A DNA stretch of 64,000 bases from J089 sp964535735 (GTDB lineage Bacteria; Fidelibacterota; Marinisomatia; Marinisomatales; J089): the NCBI GenBank assembly GCA_964535735.1, contig CAZHTM010000004.1, forward strand, positions 27,307 through 91,306. The letters run 5' to 3'. The number at the start of each line of letters is the position of its first letter. The first letter of the stretch is position 1. The notes below the pieces were generated by a model. The model searched no databases and was not told the DNA's origin. It worked only from the letters and a program-made list of their open reading frames with translations. This document shows positions 43,105 to 52,645 of this stretch, piece after piece. The position numbers and the translations under genes are program-made.

Positions 43105-45383
43105 GCGCTCTCCTTTTGTTGGAGCGCTGCCAGGACTTTGGGGGGCGTCATGGGAAGATCATATAGTCGAATACCCACCGCATCATAAATCGCATTTCCA
43201 ATCGATGGAATGACCGGATGAATGGGACCTTCCCCCACTTCTTTGGCTCCATAGGGACCTTCCCGATCATCAGACTCAATGATGGCAATATCCATTTCCG
43301 GTGTATCCAGCGGCGTGGGAATCTTGTAATCCAGAAAACTGGAATTCATGAGCCGCCCCTGATCGTATATCAATTCTTCCGAGAGCGCCTGCCCTACTCC
43401 CATGTGAATACTACCCTCAATCTGTCCTTCCACCGCCAGGGGATTCAACGCCTTGCCGCAATCGTGGGCGCCCCAGATTTTTTCCACCTTTACCTGTCCT
43501 GACCGAGGATCCACGGTCACTTCGCTGATGAAGGCGCCGAAACTATAGGCCGGACTCAACCCGGCTCCGGACCCTTTGAAGGTACCGCCCATTTTTGGCG
43601 ATATGTACCAGCCGCTGGTCATGATGGACCCCCGACCGGCCATGGCCAGCGCGACGGCTTCATCCCAGGAGAGTTCCAGTGTTTTATCCGCGGAATAAAC
43701 GTGATTATCCAGAAAAACGATATCTTCCTTTACGTCAGGATGTCGGTTCCGTATGGCCTTGATAATTTCTTCCCGCAACTTGGCCGCTGCCGATTGCGCT
43801 GCATTCCCCATCATGAAGGTCACCCGACTGGAATAACTCCCCAAATCTACCGGAGAAAGTTTTGTATCCGCCGTGTGGACTTGTACGCGGTCCATAGAAA
43901 TTCCCAGTTCCTGAGCAGCAATCTGAGCCAGAAGCGTATCACTTCCCTGTCCAATATCGCTGGCGCCGCTGAACATCACCACCCGGCCGTCAAAATCCAG
44001 TTTGGCATGGACCACCGTTTGGGGATATTCCGTCCAGTGAATGGGAAGCGCGCTGCCACTGATATAAAATCCGCACGCCACTCCCAAGCCCCGACCATAG
44101 GGCAAGCGACCATGCCTCCGATCCCAATCGGAACGTTTACGAACTGTTCGTAGGCAATCGGCCACTCCGTTGCTGGTGATGCGTAACTGTCCCACCGTAA
44201 GTGTATCGGCAGGCAGGAAATTCTTCAACCGCAAATCACAAGGATCCATCTTAAGTTTTTCCGCCAGAATATCCAGCGAAACTTCCATCGCATAACGGGG
44301 ATTTACCGCACCGTGGCCACGCATGGCTCCACATTGCGGCTTGTTGGTGTAGACCCGCGTGGTTTTGAATCCAAAGGGATTGATGCGGTACGGTCCCTGC
44401 AACAGCACCCCATTGTAATACGTAGTGACCACTCCGAAACTGCCATAAGCGCCGCCATCGATTAGAATATTGGCATTCAAACCCGTCAACATGCCATTCT
44501 CATCCGCGCCAATCGACAATTCCATCTCCGTGGGATGACGTCCATGATTATTGATAAATACGCCTTCACGATCCAGTTCACATTTCACCGGTCGGCGAAG
44601 GGTCAGAGCACCGTAGGCGGTGATAATTTCATGAGGGAAGGGATCACTTTTCCCCCCAAAACCGCCGCCCAAAACCGGTTTAATGACCCTGATTTTATGC
44701 AACGGCAAATCCAGCACTCGGGATAGGGTGCGCTGTAAATAATGGGGAACCTGGGTTGCGCTGATGACGGTCAACGCCTCCTCTTCATCCCAAGTGGCCA
44801 GGGTGGCCATGGGTTCCGTAAAACCATGATTTAATCCCGCAAACCGAAATTGCCGAGTGACTACCACGGGGCTGGATTCCAACGCTTTTTCTGGTTCATT
44901 AAAATGAAGCTGCGCGATTTTATGGATATTGGTCCCGTGTTTACTATGGGCATGGATTTGGTCCTCGGAAGCGCAAACATCCAGGGATTCATGTGGATCG
45001 AAAAAAGGTCGGCATTCACGATATGTCACCGAAATTCGGGAACAGGCTTCCTGAGCAATAGCTTTTGTCTCAGCGATCACTGCCGCAACTATTTCTCCCC
45101 GGTACCGGACTTTTTCCACAGCCAAAGCCGTTTCGTCGCGACTAATGGGCAGAACGCCGAATGGCGTAGGAAGGTCTTTGCCAGTGACAATTAATAAGAC
45201 ACCGTTGAGAGCTTGCGCCTCAGCGATATCGATGGAATCGATAAACGCATGAGCATGGGGACTTCGAAGAAAGGCCACATAGCTGAGATGATTACGGGTA
45301 AAATCAGCCGCATAGTTTGCCTTTCCCGTCACCTTAGCCACAGCATCGATGTAGGGCGTTCGTTTTCCGATGGGTCCGTTCAT
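43101..45383 (-). CDS. hcrA: 4-hydroxybenzoyl-CoA reductase, molybdopterin alpha subunit
   Basis: 760 aa from ATG 45383, which forms ATGA with the hcrC stop and is preceded by an AGG-type site; the open frame extends to 45443 within hcrC. The aldehyde oxidase/xanthine dehydrogenase molybdenum domain is complete (KVTGKANYAADF at the start; VIKPVLGGGFGGKSDPFPHE; CGAMRGHGAVNPRYAMEV; VEKIWGAHDCGKALNPLAVE). The enzyme removes the para-hydroxyl of 4-hydroxybenzoyl-CoA to give benzoyl-CoA. Subunit identity rests on the partner HcrB with its [4Fe-4S] loop. Confidence 0.92.
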   Translation of the reverse strand: MNGPIGKRTPYIDAVAKVTGKANYAADFTRNHLSYVAFLRSPHAHAFIDSIDIAEAQALNGVLLIVTGKDLPTPFGVLPISRDETALAVEKVRYRGEIVAAVIAETKAIAQEACSRISVTYRECRPFFDPHESLDVCASEDQIHAHSKHGTNIHKIAQLHFNEPEKALESSPVVVTRQFRFAGLNHGFTEPMATLATWDEEEALTVISATQVPHYLQRTLSRVLDLPLHKIRVIKPVLGGGFGGKSDPFPHEIITAYGALTLRRPVKCELDREGVFINNHGRHPTEMELSIGADENGMLTGLNANILIDGGAYGSFGVVTTYYNGVLLQGPYRINPFGFKTTRVYTNKPQCGAMRGHGAVNPRYAMEVSLDILAEKLKMDPCDLRLKNFLPADTLTVGQLRITSNGVADCLRTVRKRSDWDRRHGRLPYGRGLGVACGFYISGSALPIHWTEYPQTVVHAKLDFDGRVVMFSGASDIGQGSDTLLAQIAAQELGISMDRVQVHTADTKLSPVDLGSYSSRVTFMMGNAAQSAAAKLREEIIKAIRNRHPDVKEDIVFLDNHVYSADKTLELSWDEAVALAMAGRGSIMTSGWYISPKMGGTFKGSGAGLSPAYSFGAFISEVTVDPRSGQVKVEKIWGAHDCGKALNPLAVEGQIEGSIHMGVGQALSEELIYDQGRLMNSSFLDYKIPTPLDTPEMDIAIIESDDREGPYGAKEVGEGPIHPVIPSIGNAIYDAVGIRLYDLPMTPPKVLAALQQKESA

Positions 45384-45847
45384 GACCTCATTTCCTTTGC
45401 CGCCGCTTCCACAGAATCCAGGATTTTCTTGTATCCGGTGCACCGGCAGAGATTACCGGACAGGGCGTCTTTGATGTCCTCCCGATCAGCCTTCGGATTT
45501 TCCATGAGATATGACTTGGCGGTCATAACAATTCCCGGAGTGCAAAAACCGCATTGTAGTCCACCCTTTTCAACCAAATGCTTTTGAATGGGATGTAGTT
45601 CAGCTCCGTTCGCCACGCCTTCAATAGTTTCAATCGACAAACCATCGCACCGCGCGGTAGGCGTTATGCAACTGAGCACCGGCTCTCCGTCCACCAGTAC
45701 CGTACAACTTCCGCACGTGGCCTGATCGCATCCTTTTTTCGTCCCGGTTAAATGAAGTCGGTCCCGTAAGGTATCCACCAACATTTCATCCACGGGGATA
45801 GAAAGGTTCTGGCGAAATCCATTTATAATAAGGGTTACGGTGATCAT
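45380..45847 (-). CDS. hcrC: 4-hydroxybenzoyl-CoA reductase, [2Fe-2S] gamma subunit
   Basis: 155 aa. Two iron-sulfur motifs of the xanthine dehydrogenase small subunit are complete: GCDQATCGSCTVLVDGEPVL with a later Cys (C-x4-C-x2-C-x11-C), and CGFCTPGIV with the downstream LCRCTGYKK. It passes electrons between the FAD subunit and the molybdenum subunit. It is the first gene of hcrCAB and follows the second thiolase gene by 1 bp. Confidence 0.93.
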   Translation of the reverse strand: MITVTLIINGFRQNLSIPVDEMLVDTLRDRLHLTGTKKGCDQATCGSCTVLVDGEPVLSCITPTARCDGLSIETIEGVANGAELHPIQKHLVEKGGLQCGFCTPGIVMTAKSYLMENPKADREDIKDALSGNLCRCTGYKKILDSVEAAAKEMRS

Positions 45848-45848
45848 C

Positions 45849-46997
45849 TCAGGTACGCTCCATCAACATGGCGACTCCCTGACCGTGTCCCACGCACATG
45901 GCGGCAACCCCCAACCGAGCGCCACTCTGTTTCAGGGACCGGGCCAGGGTAAGAATGATCCGAACGCCTGACATACCCAGAGGATGTCCCAACGCCACCG
46001 CACCTCCATGGATGTTCACTCGATCCATGCTCAACCCAAGTTCCTGTAAACAGGCTAACATCTGAACGGCAAATGCTTCGTTAATTTCAAACAGATCGAT
46101 CTGGTCCAGAGTCAAGCGATTCCGTGTCAACAATTTTTGGATTGCAGGAACAGGACCCAGCCCCATCCTTTCCGGTGAAAGTCCTACAGCCACACCATCG
46201 ACAATCCGTGCCAGTGGTTCCCAATTATGGCTCCGGATTGCCGCTTCGGAGGCGATCAACGCCATTCCAGCCCCATCGCCAATCCCTGAGCTATTGGCCG
46301 CCGTCACTGTTCCGTTTTCTTTAAACGGCGTTTTCAGGGTTGCCAAGATATCCAGGGTCGATTGTCGCGGTTGTTCATCGCGCTCCACAAGACCATCGGG
46401 TGTTGTAATGGGCACAATTTCATCGTTAAAAAACCCGTCCTCTAACGCCTTAAAGTAACGGTCATTGCTCTCCAGCGCATACCGGTCCTGATCTTCCCGG
46501 GGAATTTGATAATCCACCGCCAGTTTTTCCGCCGTGAGTCCCATGTTCGACCATTGAAAATCCGCATCCTGAAATAAACGGGGATGATAATCCAAAGCTG
46601 CAGTCATGGACACATGCCCCATATGCTCCACCCCTCCCGCCAGGGCCAGGGACACTCGTCCCGAGGCAATACTATCGGCGGCCTGCTGCACGGCGCTGAA
46701 GCTGGAACCGCAAAGGCGATTCAGGGTAATCCCCGGAATAGTTTCCGGTAATCCCGCCAATAGAATAACAAGCCGTGCCAGGTTTTTCCCCTGTTCCAGA
46801 TGCTGCCCCACACACCCTAGCAAGACGTCCTCTATTTCTGCCGGATTGATCTCCAACCGTTTGATCAGCACGTCCAGCACCTGGACAGTTAACTCATCGG
46901 CGCGGAGGTTACGAAATGCGCCTTTTTCGGGATGCCCGCGTCCAATCGGTGATCGGCACCCATCTACCAGATAGACTACATCCTCTCGTTTCAGCAT
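45849..46997 (-). CDS. Acetyl-CoA acyltransferase (thiolase)
   Basis: 382 aa. The acyl-accepting cysteine is in ITLNRLCGSSFSAVQQAADS, the NEAFAVQM motif and GGAVALGHPLGMSG give the histidine, and the C-terminal cysteine is in AAMCVGHGQGVAM. It cleaves 3-oxoacyl-CoA with CoA. In this pathway the likely substrate is 3-oxopimeloyl-CoA or acetoacetyl-CoA. It sits between the SDR dehydrogenase and hcrC. A second thiolase lies upstream in the same cluster, so one per round of beta-oxidation is plausible. Confidence 0.93.
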   Translation of the reverse strand: MLKREDVVYLVDGCRSPIGRGHPEKGAFRNLRADELTVQVLDVLIKRLEINPAEIEDVLLGCVGQHLEQGKNLARLVILLAGLPETIPGITLNRLCGSSFSAVQQAADSIASGRVSLALAGGVEHMGHVSMTAALDYHPRLFQDADFQWSNMGLTAEKLAVDYQIPREDQDRYALESNDRYFKALEDGFFNDEIVPITTPDGLVERDEQPRQSTLDILATLKTPFKENGTVTAANSSGIGDGAGMALIASEAAIRSHNWEPLARIVDGVAVGLSPERMGLGPVPAIQKLLTRNRLTLDQIDLFEINEAFAVQMLACLQELGLSMDRVNIHGGAVALGHPLGMSGVRIILTLARSLKQSGARLGVAAMCVGHGQGVAMLMERT

Positions 46998-47000
46998 GGT

Positions 47001-47720
47001 TTAACCGGCTCCGATACTCCGTCCCCCATCCACATAGAGACACTGCCCTGTGATGAAGCGGGCCTCCGGGGAAGCAAAAAAGGTGACAGCCGCCGCCACA
47101 TCGTCAGGAACACCGGCGTGTTTTCCCGGTTGTTTTTCCACCAACTGTTGATAAACATCTGGCGGGAGCTTCCGAGTTAATTCCGTTTCAATCAGTCCCG
47201 GCGCCACTGTGTTCACCGTAATATTACGACTGGCCAATTCCAGGGCCAGAACCCGGGTGAGGCTCACCAGTCCTCCTTTGGATGCAGAATAATTGGACTG
47301 TCCAAAATTTCCCAGCCAAGCTCTGGAAGCAATATTTATAATCCGACCAGAACGTTGCGTTCGCATGATGGGCGCCACCGCCCGGCACATGAGCCAGGCC
47401 CCCTTCAGGTTTACGTCCAGGACTTGATCAAAATCTTCCTCAGACAGATTCCAGATGGCTCCGTCCCGGATGATCCCAGCGTTGTTGACCAAGACATCTA
47501 CCCGACCCGTCTCCTCCACGACCCGGTTTACAAAGCGAGTTACATCGTCGGAACGGCTCACATCCCCTTGCTGTACAACCCACCGATTCGGGGAGGCCTC
47601 CACCTCATCCGCGATATCCAGGATATAGACCGTTCCACCTTGTGCATGGAATCGATCCGCAATGGCACGACCGATACCTTTCAGACCGCCCGTGACGAGA
47701 ATCGTCTGTCCCGAAAACAT
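47001..47720 (-). CDS. Short-chain dehydrogenase, FabG-like 3-hydroxyacyl-CoA/3-oxoacyl reductase
   Basis: 239 aa classical SDR. NAD(P) motif TGGLKGIGRAIADRF, NNAGIIRDG (the FabG-type NAGI), catalytic YSASKGG and the Ser in IINIASRAW are all present. The context suggests oxidation of 3-hydroxypimeloyl-CoA, the Oah product, to the 3-oxo form before thiolysis; a fatty-acid FabG role is less likely in this position. It starts 1 bp before the downstream hydroxyacyl-CoA dehydrogenase fusion in the same transcript. Confidence 0.88.
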   Translation of the reverse strand: MFSGQTILVTGGLKGIGRAIADRFHAQGGTVYILDIADEVEASPNRWVVQQGDVSRSDDVTRFVNRVVEETGRVDVLVNNAGIIRDGAIWNLSEEDFDQVLDVNLKGAWLMCRAVAPIMRTQRSGRIINIASRAWLGNFGQSNYSASKGGLVSLTRVLALELASRNITVNTVAPGLIETELTRKLPPDVYQQLVEKQPGKHAGVPDDVAAAVTFFASPEARFITGQCLYVDGGRSIGAG

Positions 47721-49706
47721 TTACGCTCCCTTAAAGACAGGTCGTTCCCCGGTGAGCACGGAGCGCAAACCGGTCAGGGCATCCTGGGTGCGGAAGATTT
47801 CATCAAGATGCTTCAATTCCGCCTCCGGTCCTTCCTGGGCGTCGATTAATTTTTCTGCCAGTTTCAAGGCCAAGGGCGCTTTGTACGCTAGCTTCTTCAC
47901 CCATTTTTGTTCACGTTCAGTCAAGGAAGAATCGCGTTGCAGATCTTCCACCGAACTACGGTCAAACAAAGACGCCAACGATTTCCAGGTATCGGAAGCC
48001 GGTTTGGTTTGAGGTTTCCAACCCTTTGGATCGTTCAGAATGGACTGGAATTCATCCCAATCCACCGCATCATCCACCAGCCCCATTTCCAAGGCTTGCG
48101 TAGCAGACACCATTTGGCCCGTATACACCAGGAATTTGGTCAAGCCCAAACCAATTCTCCGTACCGGACGGGATGTTCCCCCCAGTCCGGGATAAATACC
48201 AATACCCGTCTCCGGAAACGCCATCCGCGCTGATTTCAAAGCAATGATGGTGTCTGCAGTTAAAGCCAACTCCAGTCCGCCACCCAAGGCCAGTCCGTTC
48301 AGGAGAGCAATCACCCGTTTGGGTGATTCATCAATGCGACGAAAGAGGGCCTGTCCCCGGCGCGTGAATTCCACAATCTGGGGGATTGTCCCCTGCTGAA
48401 TATGATCCACAAAAAACTTTATATCCGCACCGGCTACAAAGGCCTTTCCCAACCCGGTGATTACAATCGTATCAATGTGGGGATCGGAATCCAAGGTCTG
48501 GAAATGCCGGTCCAATTGGTCCATGACCAATGGATTCAGAGCGTTTAATCCTTCTGGCCGATTCAAAATAAGGGTTCCCACGGTTCCCTCCACCTTCGAC
48601 TGAACAAAGTCTGGTTCCCAATCCTCTGGGGATAGGGACATCGGTAAAGGTATCGAATATCGCTCTGCTATGTTTTGAATTATGTCTCGAGCCTGGTCAT
48701 GACCAAGCGTTTCCATTAATGTTACCGGCGTTTTACTCCACCGCAACCCCACGCCAGCTCCTCGGGAAAGGTCGCCGGCAGTGCAAACGTTTTCATCCAA
48801 CAATTGACCGCAGATCAGTAAAACACTACCTACGAGACGATCGGCAATGGTTCGGGCGGTCTCCTCGTCTGTCGGTTTTCCTCCTGAAATCTCCCAATTC
48901 TGACCCGATTCAGTCTGTCTCATTAGTCCTTCCGCAGGGGCATAAAAAGAGCCAAAGGCGGATTCCAACGACCGTTCCGCATGATAGGCGATGGGAACGC
49001 CGGTGGCATTCATTAACGCAAACGGTCCCATGCCGCAACCGAAGGTTTCGCAGGCCACAGCGTCGATTGCTCCGGTATCAGCAACCCCTTCTTCCAACAG
49101 GCGTACCGCTTCATTCAGCCAAGGCACAAAAAAGCGATTAACCACAAAGCCGTGGGAATCGCGACACGTAATGGGGTCCTTCCCCACCCGTTGCATAAAA
49201 GCCATTATCTCGGGAATTAATGCAGGATCGGTATCTTCCCCGGCCACTACTTCCACAAGGCGGTTTTTGGCGGCGTGATAGAAAAAATGCAATCCTAGAA
49301 ACCATTCGGGATGGGATAGCGATTGGGCCAAATCCGATATGCGGAATGACGATGTATTGGAGGCCAGGATTGTGTCCTGAGATACAAGTCCAGACAACGA
49401 CTGGAACAGGTCCTGCTTTACCTTAAGATCTTCAAAAACCGCTTCGATGATCAAATCACACCGTTTCAGATCCACCAGATCAGTGGTAGGCTGGATTCGT
49501 GAGAGAATGGCTTTGATATCTTCTTCCGTAAATAACCTCCGAGCAGCACCTTCCTGAAGCGTACCCTGAATCAAGGACATTCCCCGGTCCGTGAAACGCT
49601 GTTCCCGATCCATGAGAATGACTGATAGTCCTTCCTGAGCGAATTTTTGCGCCAGAGCCGATCCCATAGTTCCAGCGCCCACAATGCCAATGGTTTGAAT
49701 GGTCAT
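47721..49706 (-). CDS. 3-hydroxyacyl-CoA dehydrogenase/enoyl-CoA hydratase fusion
   Basis: 661 aa from ATG 49706 (ATGA overlap with dch; GGGGGA before it; a GTG at 49718 is also in frame). Residues about 1-290 are the dehydrogenase (TIGIVGAGTMGSALAQKF; ILASNTSSFRISDLAQ), and residues from about 385 are a crotonase domain (AFVAGADIKFF, ALGGGLELALTADT, FPETGIGIYPGLGG; both catalytic glutamates present). Dehydrogenase-first order is like FadN and archaeal fused crotonases, not E. coli FadB. It can carry out hydration and oxidation of crotonyl-CoA or a longer enoyl-CoA from the pimeloyl branch. Confidence 0.92.
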   Translation of the reverse strand: MTIQTIGIVGAGTMGSALAQKFAQEGLSVILMDREQRFTDRGMSLIQGTLQEGAARRLFTEEDIKAILSRIQPTTDLVDLKRCDLIIEAVFEDLKVKQDLFQSLSGLVSQDTILASNTSSFRISDLAQSLSHPEWFLGLHFFYHAAKNRLVEVVAGEDTDPALIPEIMAFMQRVGKDPITCRDSHGFVVNRFFVPWLNEAVRLLEEGVADTGAIDAVACETFGCGMGPFALMNATGVPIAYHAERSLESAFGSFYAPAEGLMRQTESGQNWEISGGKPTDEETARTIADRLVGSVLLICGQLLDENVCTAGDLSRGAGVGLRWSKTPVTLMETLGHDQARDIIQNIAERYSIPLPMSLSPEDWEPDFVQSKVEGTVGTLILNRPEGLNALNPLVMDQLDRHFQTLDSDPHIDTIVITGLGKAFVAGADIKFFVDHIQQGTIPQIVEFTRRGQALFRRIDESPKRVIALLNGLALGGGLELALTADTIIALKSARMAFPETGIGIYPGLGGTSRPVRRIGLGLTKFLVYTGQMVSATQALEMGLVDDAVDWDEFQSILNDPKGWKPQTKPASDTWKSLASLFDRSSVEDLQRDSSLTEREQKWVKKLAYKAPLALKLAEKLIDAQEGPEAELKHLDEIFRTQDALTGLRSVLTGERPVFKGA

Positions 49707-50485
49707 GATGTCCCCCACTTAGGTTTCCTCCGTTCCAAAAAGGCCTGAATTCCTTCATTGGCATCCGGAGTATTCATCAGATCATTGAGATACAATGCTT
49801 CCAATTCTTTCAGTCCCTTGCGCAGTGTTTGGTTAAACTGCCATCGAGCCGCTTTTACTGCATACCGCAGCGAACTGGCGCTTTTTGGCAGTAACGTTTC
49901 CCGTATCCAGGAATCCACACCCGCGTGAAGCGCCTGACGGTCGGGAAAGACTTGCATCGTAAGTCCCAAGGATTGCAAATCTTTTGCGGAGAGAGACTCC
50001 CCAGTGAGTAAAACGCGCTCCGCCTGTTGCTGACCAACTTTCATGGGCAAGATGAGGGATGCTGGCGGTGCAAATACGCCCAATCGTATCTCAGGTTGAC
50101 CGCAAAATGCCGTTTCATCGGCAAACAGGAAATCGCACATCATGGCCAGTTCAAAGCCCCCGCCGAGACACTGACCGGATACCATCGCTACTGTGGGAAT
50201 GGACACATCCATCAATTGGTAAAACAGGTGATGAAACCGATGCAACATTTCCGGTGCTTTTTCCCGTGTATGCTCATCCACGCTGGCACCGTAGCTGAAG
50301 TGATCGTCTGCTCCCTGAAATACAATGCATTTTAACCGGGTGTTTTTCCCCGCTTCATCCAGAACCGCTGATATGGATTCCAGCATGATCGAATCCAAAA
50401 CATTCCCTTTGGGGGCGTCCAGGATGATCGTCAGCCCTTCACCATCAAAGAGTGACTCAGTACGAATCTTGGACAGCATGATCAA
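49703..50485 (-). CDS. dch: Cyclohexa-1,5-diene-1-carbonyl-CoA hydratase
   Basis: 260 aa crotonase-family enzyme. Motifs GASVDEHTREKAPEMLHRFH, GQCLGGGFELAMMCDFLFAD and CGQPEIRLGVFAPPASLIL match Dch/BadK-type diene hydratases. It adds water to the benzoyl-CoA reductase product to give 6-hydroxycyclohex-1-ene-1-carbonyl-CoA. The position next to Oah and Had, in the same order as in Thauera-type clusters, supports the call. It starts 4 bp within the oah stop region and overlaps the downstream fusion gene. Confidence 0.9.
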   Translation of the reverse strand: MIMLSKIRTESLFDGEGLTIILDAPKGNVLDSIMLESISAVLDEAGKNTRLKCIVFQGADDHFSYGASVDEHTREKAPEMLHRFHHLFYQLMDVSIPTVAMVSGQCLGGGFELAMMCDFLFADETAFCGQPEIRLGVFAPPASLILPMKVGQQQAERVLLTGESLSAKDLQSLGLTMQVFPDRQALHAGVDSWIRETLLPKSASSLRYAVKAARWQFNQTLRKGLKELEALYLNDLMNTPDANEGIQAFLERRKPKWGTS

Positions 50486-51582
50486 GACTCCGATCGGGTG
50501 GGTAAAATAGATTCGATCAAATCGTCGCTCCAGGGTTCTCCAGCAGCCAATTTCCGTCGCAAAGTAATGAAATCCACCTCCCGGTTCCCTTTGGGACCTT
50601 CATTAAAGGCCCGGAAACCGGCTTTAGCTTCGGTCATCATGTTAAGGGCCAGCCAATCCCGGTTCGTTTGCGCGTTAGCGTCCCAGTGTTCCAGTTTCTT
50701 CTTCCGCAGACTGTTTAATGTTTTGTTGAGACAATCGGGCATCATGTATAGGAATTTGGTGGCCAATTCATTAACAGCGCGATCCAAAGGTGCCAGGTCA
50801 ACGGTACCGCTAGACAGAATCTCCTTTGCTTCCTGCGCTTCCACTCCGGTTTTTTTCTTTCCATAAATTACCTGGCCATGGGTGTCCAGATACCGGTCCG
50901 TGATCACCAATGGATTGGGGATAAATTGCCCATCAACGTTCAACACCGGAATCGCGGCAGAAATGAGTCCATAGTGTAATGCTTCATAGGCGGTCCACAT
51001 TTCACACAGGGTACAGCTTTGCATCGCCCGTTCAATCCCCACATACAAGTGAAGAAAATCAGTACTCCCTCCGTCCGGCGCGCTACCATGTTTCGGTCCG
51101 GCCTGACCAAAGACCGCCAGATCACTGGCCAGGGAAAAGTCACAGGCCATTCCAATTTCCTGTCCCCCGGCGATCCGCATCCCGTTCACCCGACAGATCA
51201 CCGGTTTATCGCAGTGCAGTATGGCCGTGATCATGTCGTTGAAGAGTCGCATGTACTGTTTATACTCCAGGGGCCGTCCTGCATAGTATTCCGCATATTC
51301 CTTGGTATTTCCGCCGGTACAAAAGGCTTTATCGCCGACAGCGGTAAACACCACTGCCACCACCGACCGGTCATTGGAGGCCTTCCGGAACGCCAAAATG
51401 ATTTCTTTCACCGCCTGGGTGGTATAGGAATTATATTGTTTCGGATTGTTGAGAAAAATCCAGGCATTATACAGTCCGTCCACTGGTTGGCCATCCTTAT
51501 CCAGACAGGGTCGCCGCTCGTAAAGAATGTCCTGAAAATCAGTCGTCACTAAATTATGATCAATAAGCATTGGTTTTTCCAT
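50482..51582 (-). CDS. oah: 6-oxocyclohex-1-ene-1-carbonyl-CoA hydrolase (ring-opening)
   Basis: 366 aa, close to the 377 aa of Thauera Oah. The crotonase-family core contains AFCTGGNTKEYAEYYAGRPL, a segment highly specific for Oah/BamA (the basis of environmental bamA surveys), plus RIAGGQEIGMACDFSLASD and HGSAPDGGSTDFLHL. It cleaves the ring hydrolytically to 3-hydroxypimeloyl-CoA, the marker step of benzoyl-CoA degradation. GGGGGAAT precedes the ATG; another in-frame ATG at 51570 is possible. Confidence 0.95.
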   Translation of the reverse strand: MEKPMLIDHNLVTTDFQDILYERRPCLDKDGQPVDGLYNAWIFLNNPKQYNSYTTQAVKEIILAFRKASNDRSVVAVVFTAVGDKAFCTGGNTKEYAEYYAGRPLEYKQYMRLFNDMITAILHCDKPVICRVNGMRIAGGQEIGMACDFSLASDLAVFGQAGPKHGSAPDGGSTDFLHLYVGIERAMQSCTLCEMWTAYEALHYGLISAAIPVLNVDGQFIPNPLVITDRYLDTHGQVIYGKKKTGVEAQEAKEILSSGTVDLAPLDRAVNELATKFLYMMPDCLNKTLNSLRKKKLEHWDANAQTNRDWLALNMMTEAKAGFRAFNEGPKGNREVDFITLRRKLAAGEPWSDDLIESILPTRSES

Positions 51583-51595
51583 ATTCCCCCCTCAA

Positions 51596-52645
51596 TTACG
51601 GTTCTGGAATCAAAATAGGTCGTTTCAGGGTTTTGCCCTCGGTGCTGGATTTGAAGACGGCATTAATCTCTGATAATGGGTAGGTTTCGATAAAGGGTTT
51701 AATCTTAATGCGACCTTCCTGTACCCAAGTGATCACTTCCGGGTAGAGTTCCGGTTTACAGCCCCAAGTGCCAATGACCTGGGCGTCGAACGCCATGAGA
51801 TTGCTAAGCCGTATCTCCAATTTGTCCAGAGTAAATCCTACGATGGACAGGGTTCCGGCAATTCCCAAGAGCGCAAACGCCAATTCCTGACCGGATCGTG
51901 TCCCGGACAATTCATAGATTTTCCACTGGTATGGACTAACTCCCGAATCCTTGGCGATACGCTTCACCTCCGATTTGATGGAGCGAATGTCCATCCCGCG
52001 AGTATTCAGTGTGCGACCGACACCCACACTCCGCACTTGATCCAGTTTGCGATCGTCTATATCCAGCGCCAGAACCACGGCACCCGTCATTGTGGCAATT
52101 TGAGCCGCATACAGCCCGATTCCGCCAACGCCGATTAAAATTGCGAATTCCCCCGCGTTTAGTCCGCTTTTTTTCACCACTTGATAAGGCGTGGACACGG
52201 CATCGGCGATTACAGCCAATTCCGCCAAGTCATGGGTATTCAACAACTCATCCGGAACCGGTGCCAAGTAACGATCGGGCACAACCACATGACTGGCGAA
52301 ACCACCATGGAAATCATTCCCCGGCATGCGCTGATGCTGACAAATATTGCTCCGCCCCTCACGACACAGATCACAATTCCCGCAAGGCAGCACGGCAGGT
52401 ATGATCACGGGCTTTCCTACCCATTCCGGCGCTCCTTCTACGACAGTCCCGGAAATTTCATGTCCCAACACCAGAGGCAATTCATGGCGGGTAGGAACCC
52501 CATGATGCCAAAAACTAATATCCGTATGACAGACCCCGCAGCCCGCGACCTGAACCAGCGCTTCTCCCGATTTTATCTCCGGGGTCCTCCATTCCGCCAG
52601 TTCTAACGGATGATCCCGTGCCACCATCTGGTATCCCTTAATCAT
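51596..52645 (-). CDS. had: 6-hydroxycyclohex-1-ene-1-carbonyl-CoA dehydrogenase
   Basis: 349 aa from ATG 52645 (ATGA with the thiolase stop). Zinc ADH family: catalytic zinc CGVCHTDISFWHHGVPT and GHEISGTV, structural zinc CGNCDLCREGRSNIC, NAD motif IGVGGIGLYAAQIATMTGA. The order next to oah and dch and the sequence MIKGYQMVARDHPLEL at the start match the Had family. It oxidises the 6-hydroxy intermediate to the 6-oxo compound. Slightly shorter than Thauera Had (about 368 aa). Confidence 0.92.
   Translation of the reverse strand: MIKGYQMVARDHPLELAEWRTPEIKSGEALVQVAGCGVCHTDISFWHHGVPTRHELPLVLGHEISGTVVEGAPEWVGKPVIIPAVLPCGNCDLCREGRSNICQHQRMPGNDFHGGFASHVVVPDRYLAPVPDELLNTHDLAELAVIADAVSTPYQVVKKSGLNAGEFAILIGVGGIGLYAAQIATMTGAVVLALDIDDRKLDQVRSVGVGRTLNTRGMDIRSIKSEVKRIAKDSGVSPYQWKIYELSGTRSGQELAFALLGIAGTLSIVGFTLDKLEIRLSNLMAFDAQVIGTWGCKPELYPEVITWVQEGRIKIKPFIETYPLSEINAVFKSSTEGKTLKRPILIPEP

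Noticed and set aside
45384..45443. Longer HcrA start at 45443
   Set aside because: Lies within hcrC; the ATGA at 45383 with a good upstream site matches the coupling seen throughout the cluster.
47355..47849. 164-codon plus-strand open frame across SDR and fusion genes
   Set aside because: Spans two real minus-strand genes and resembles no protein family.
51019..51552. 177-codon plus-strand open frame opposite oah
   Set aside because: Antisense to a well-supported Oah gene and with no recognisable motif or start signal.
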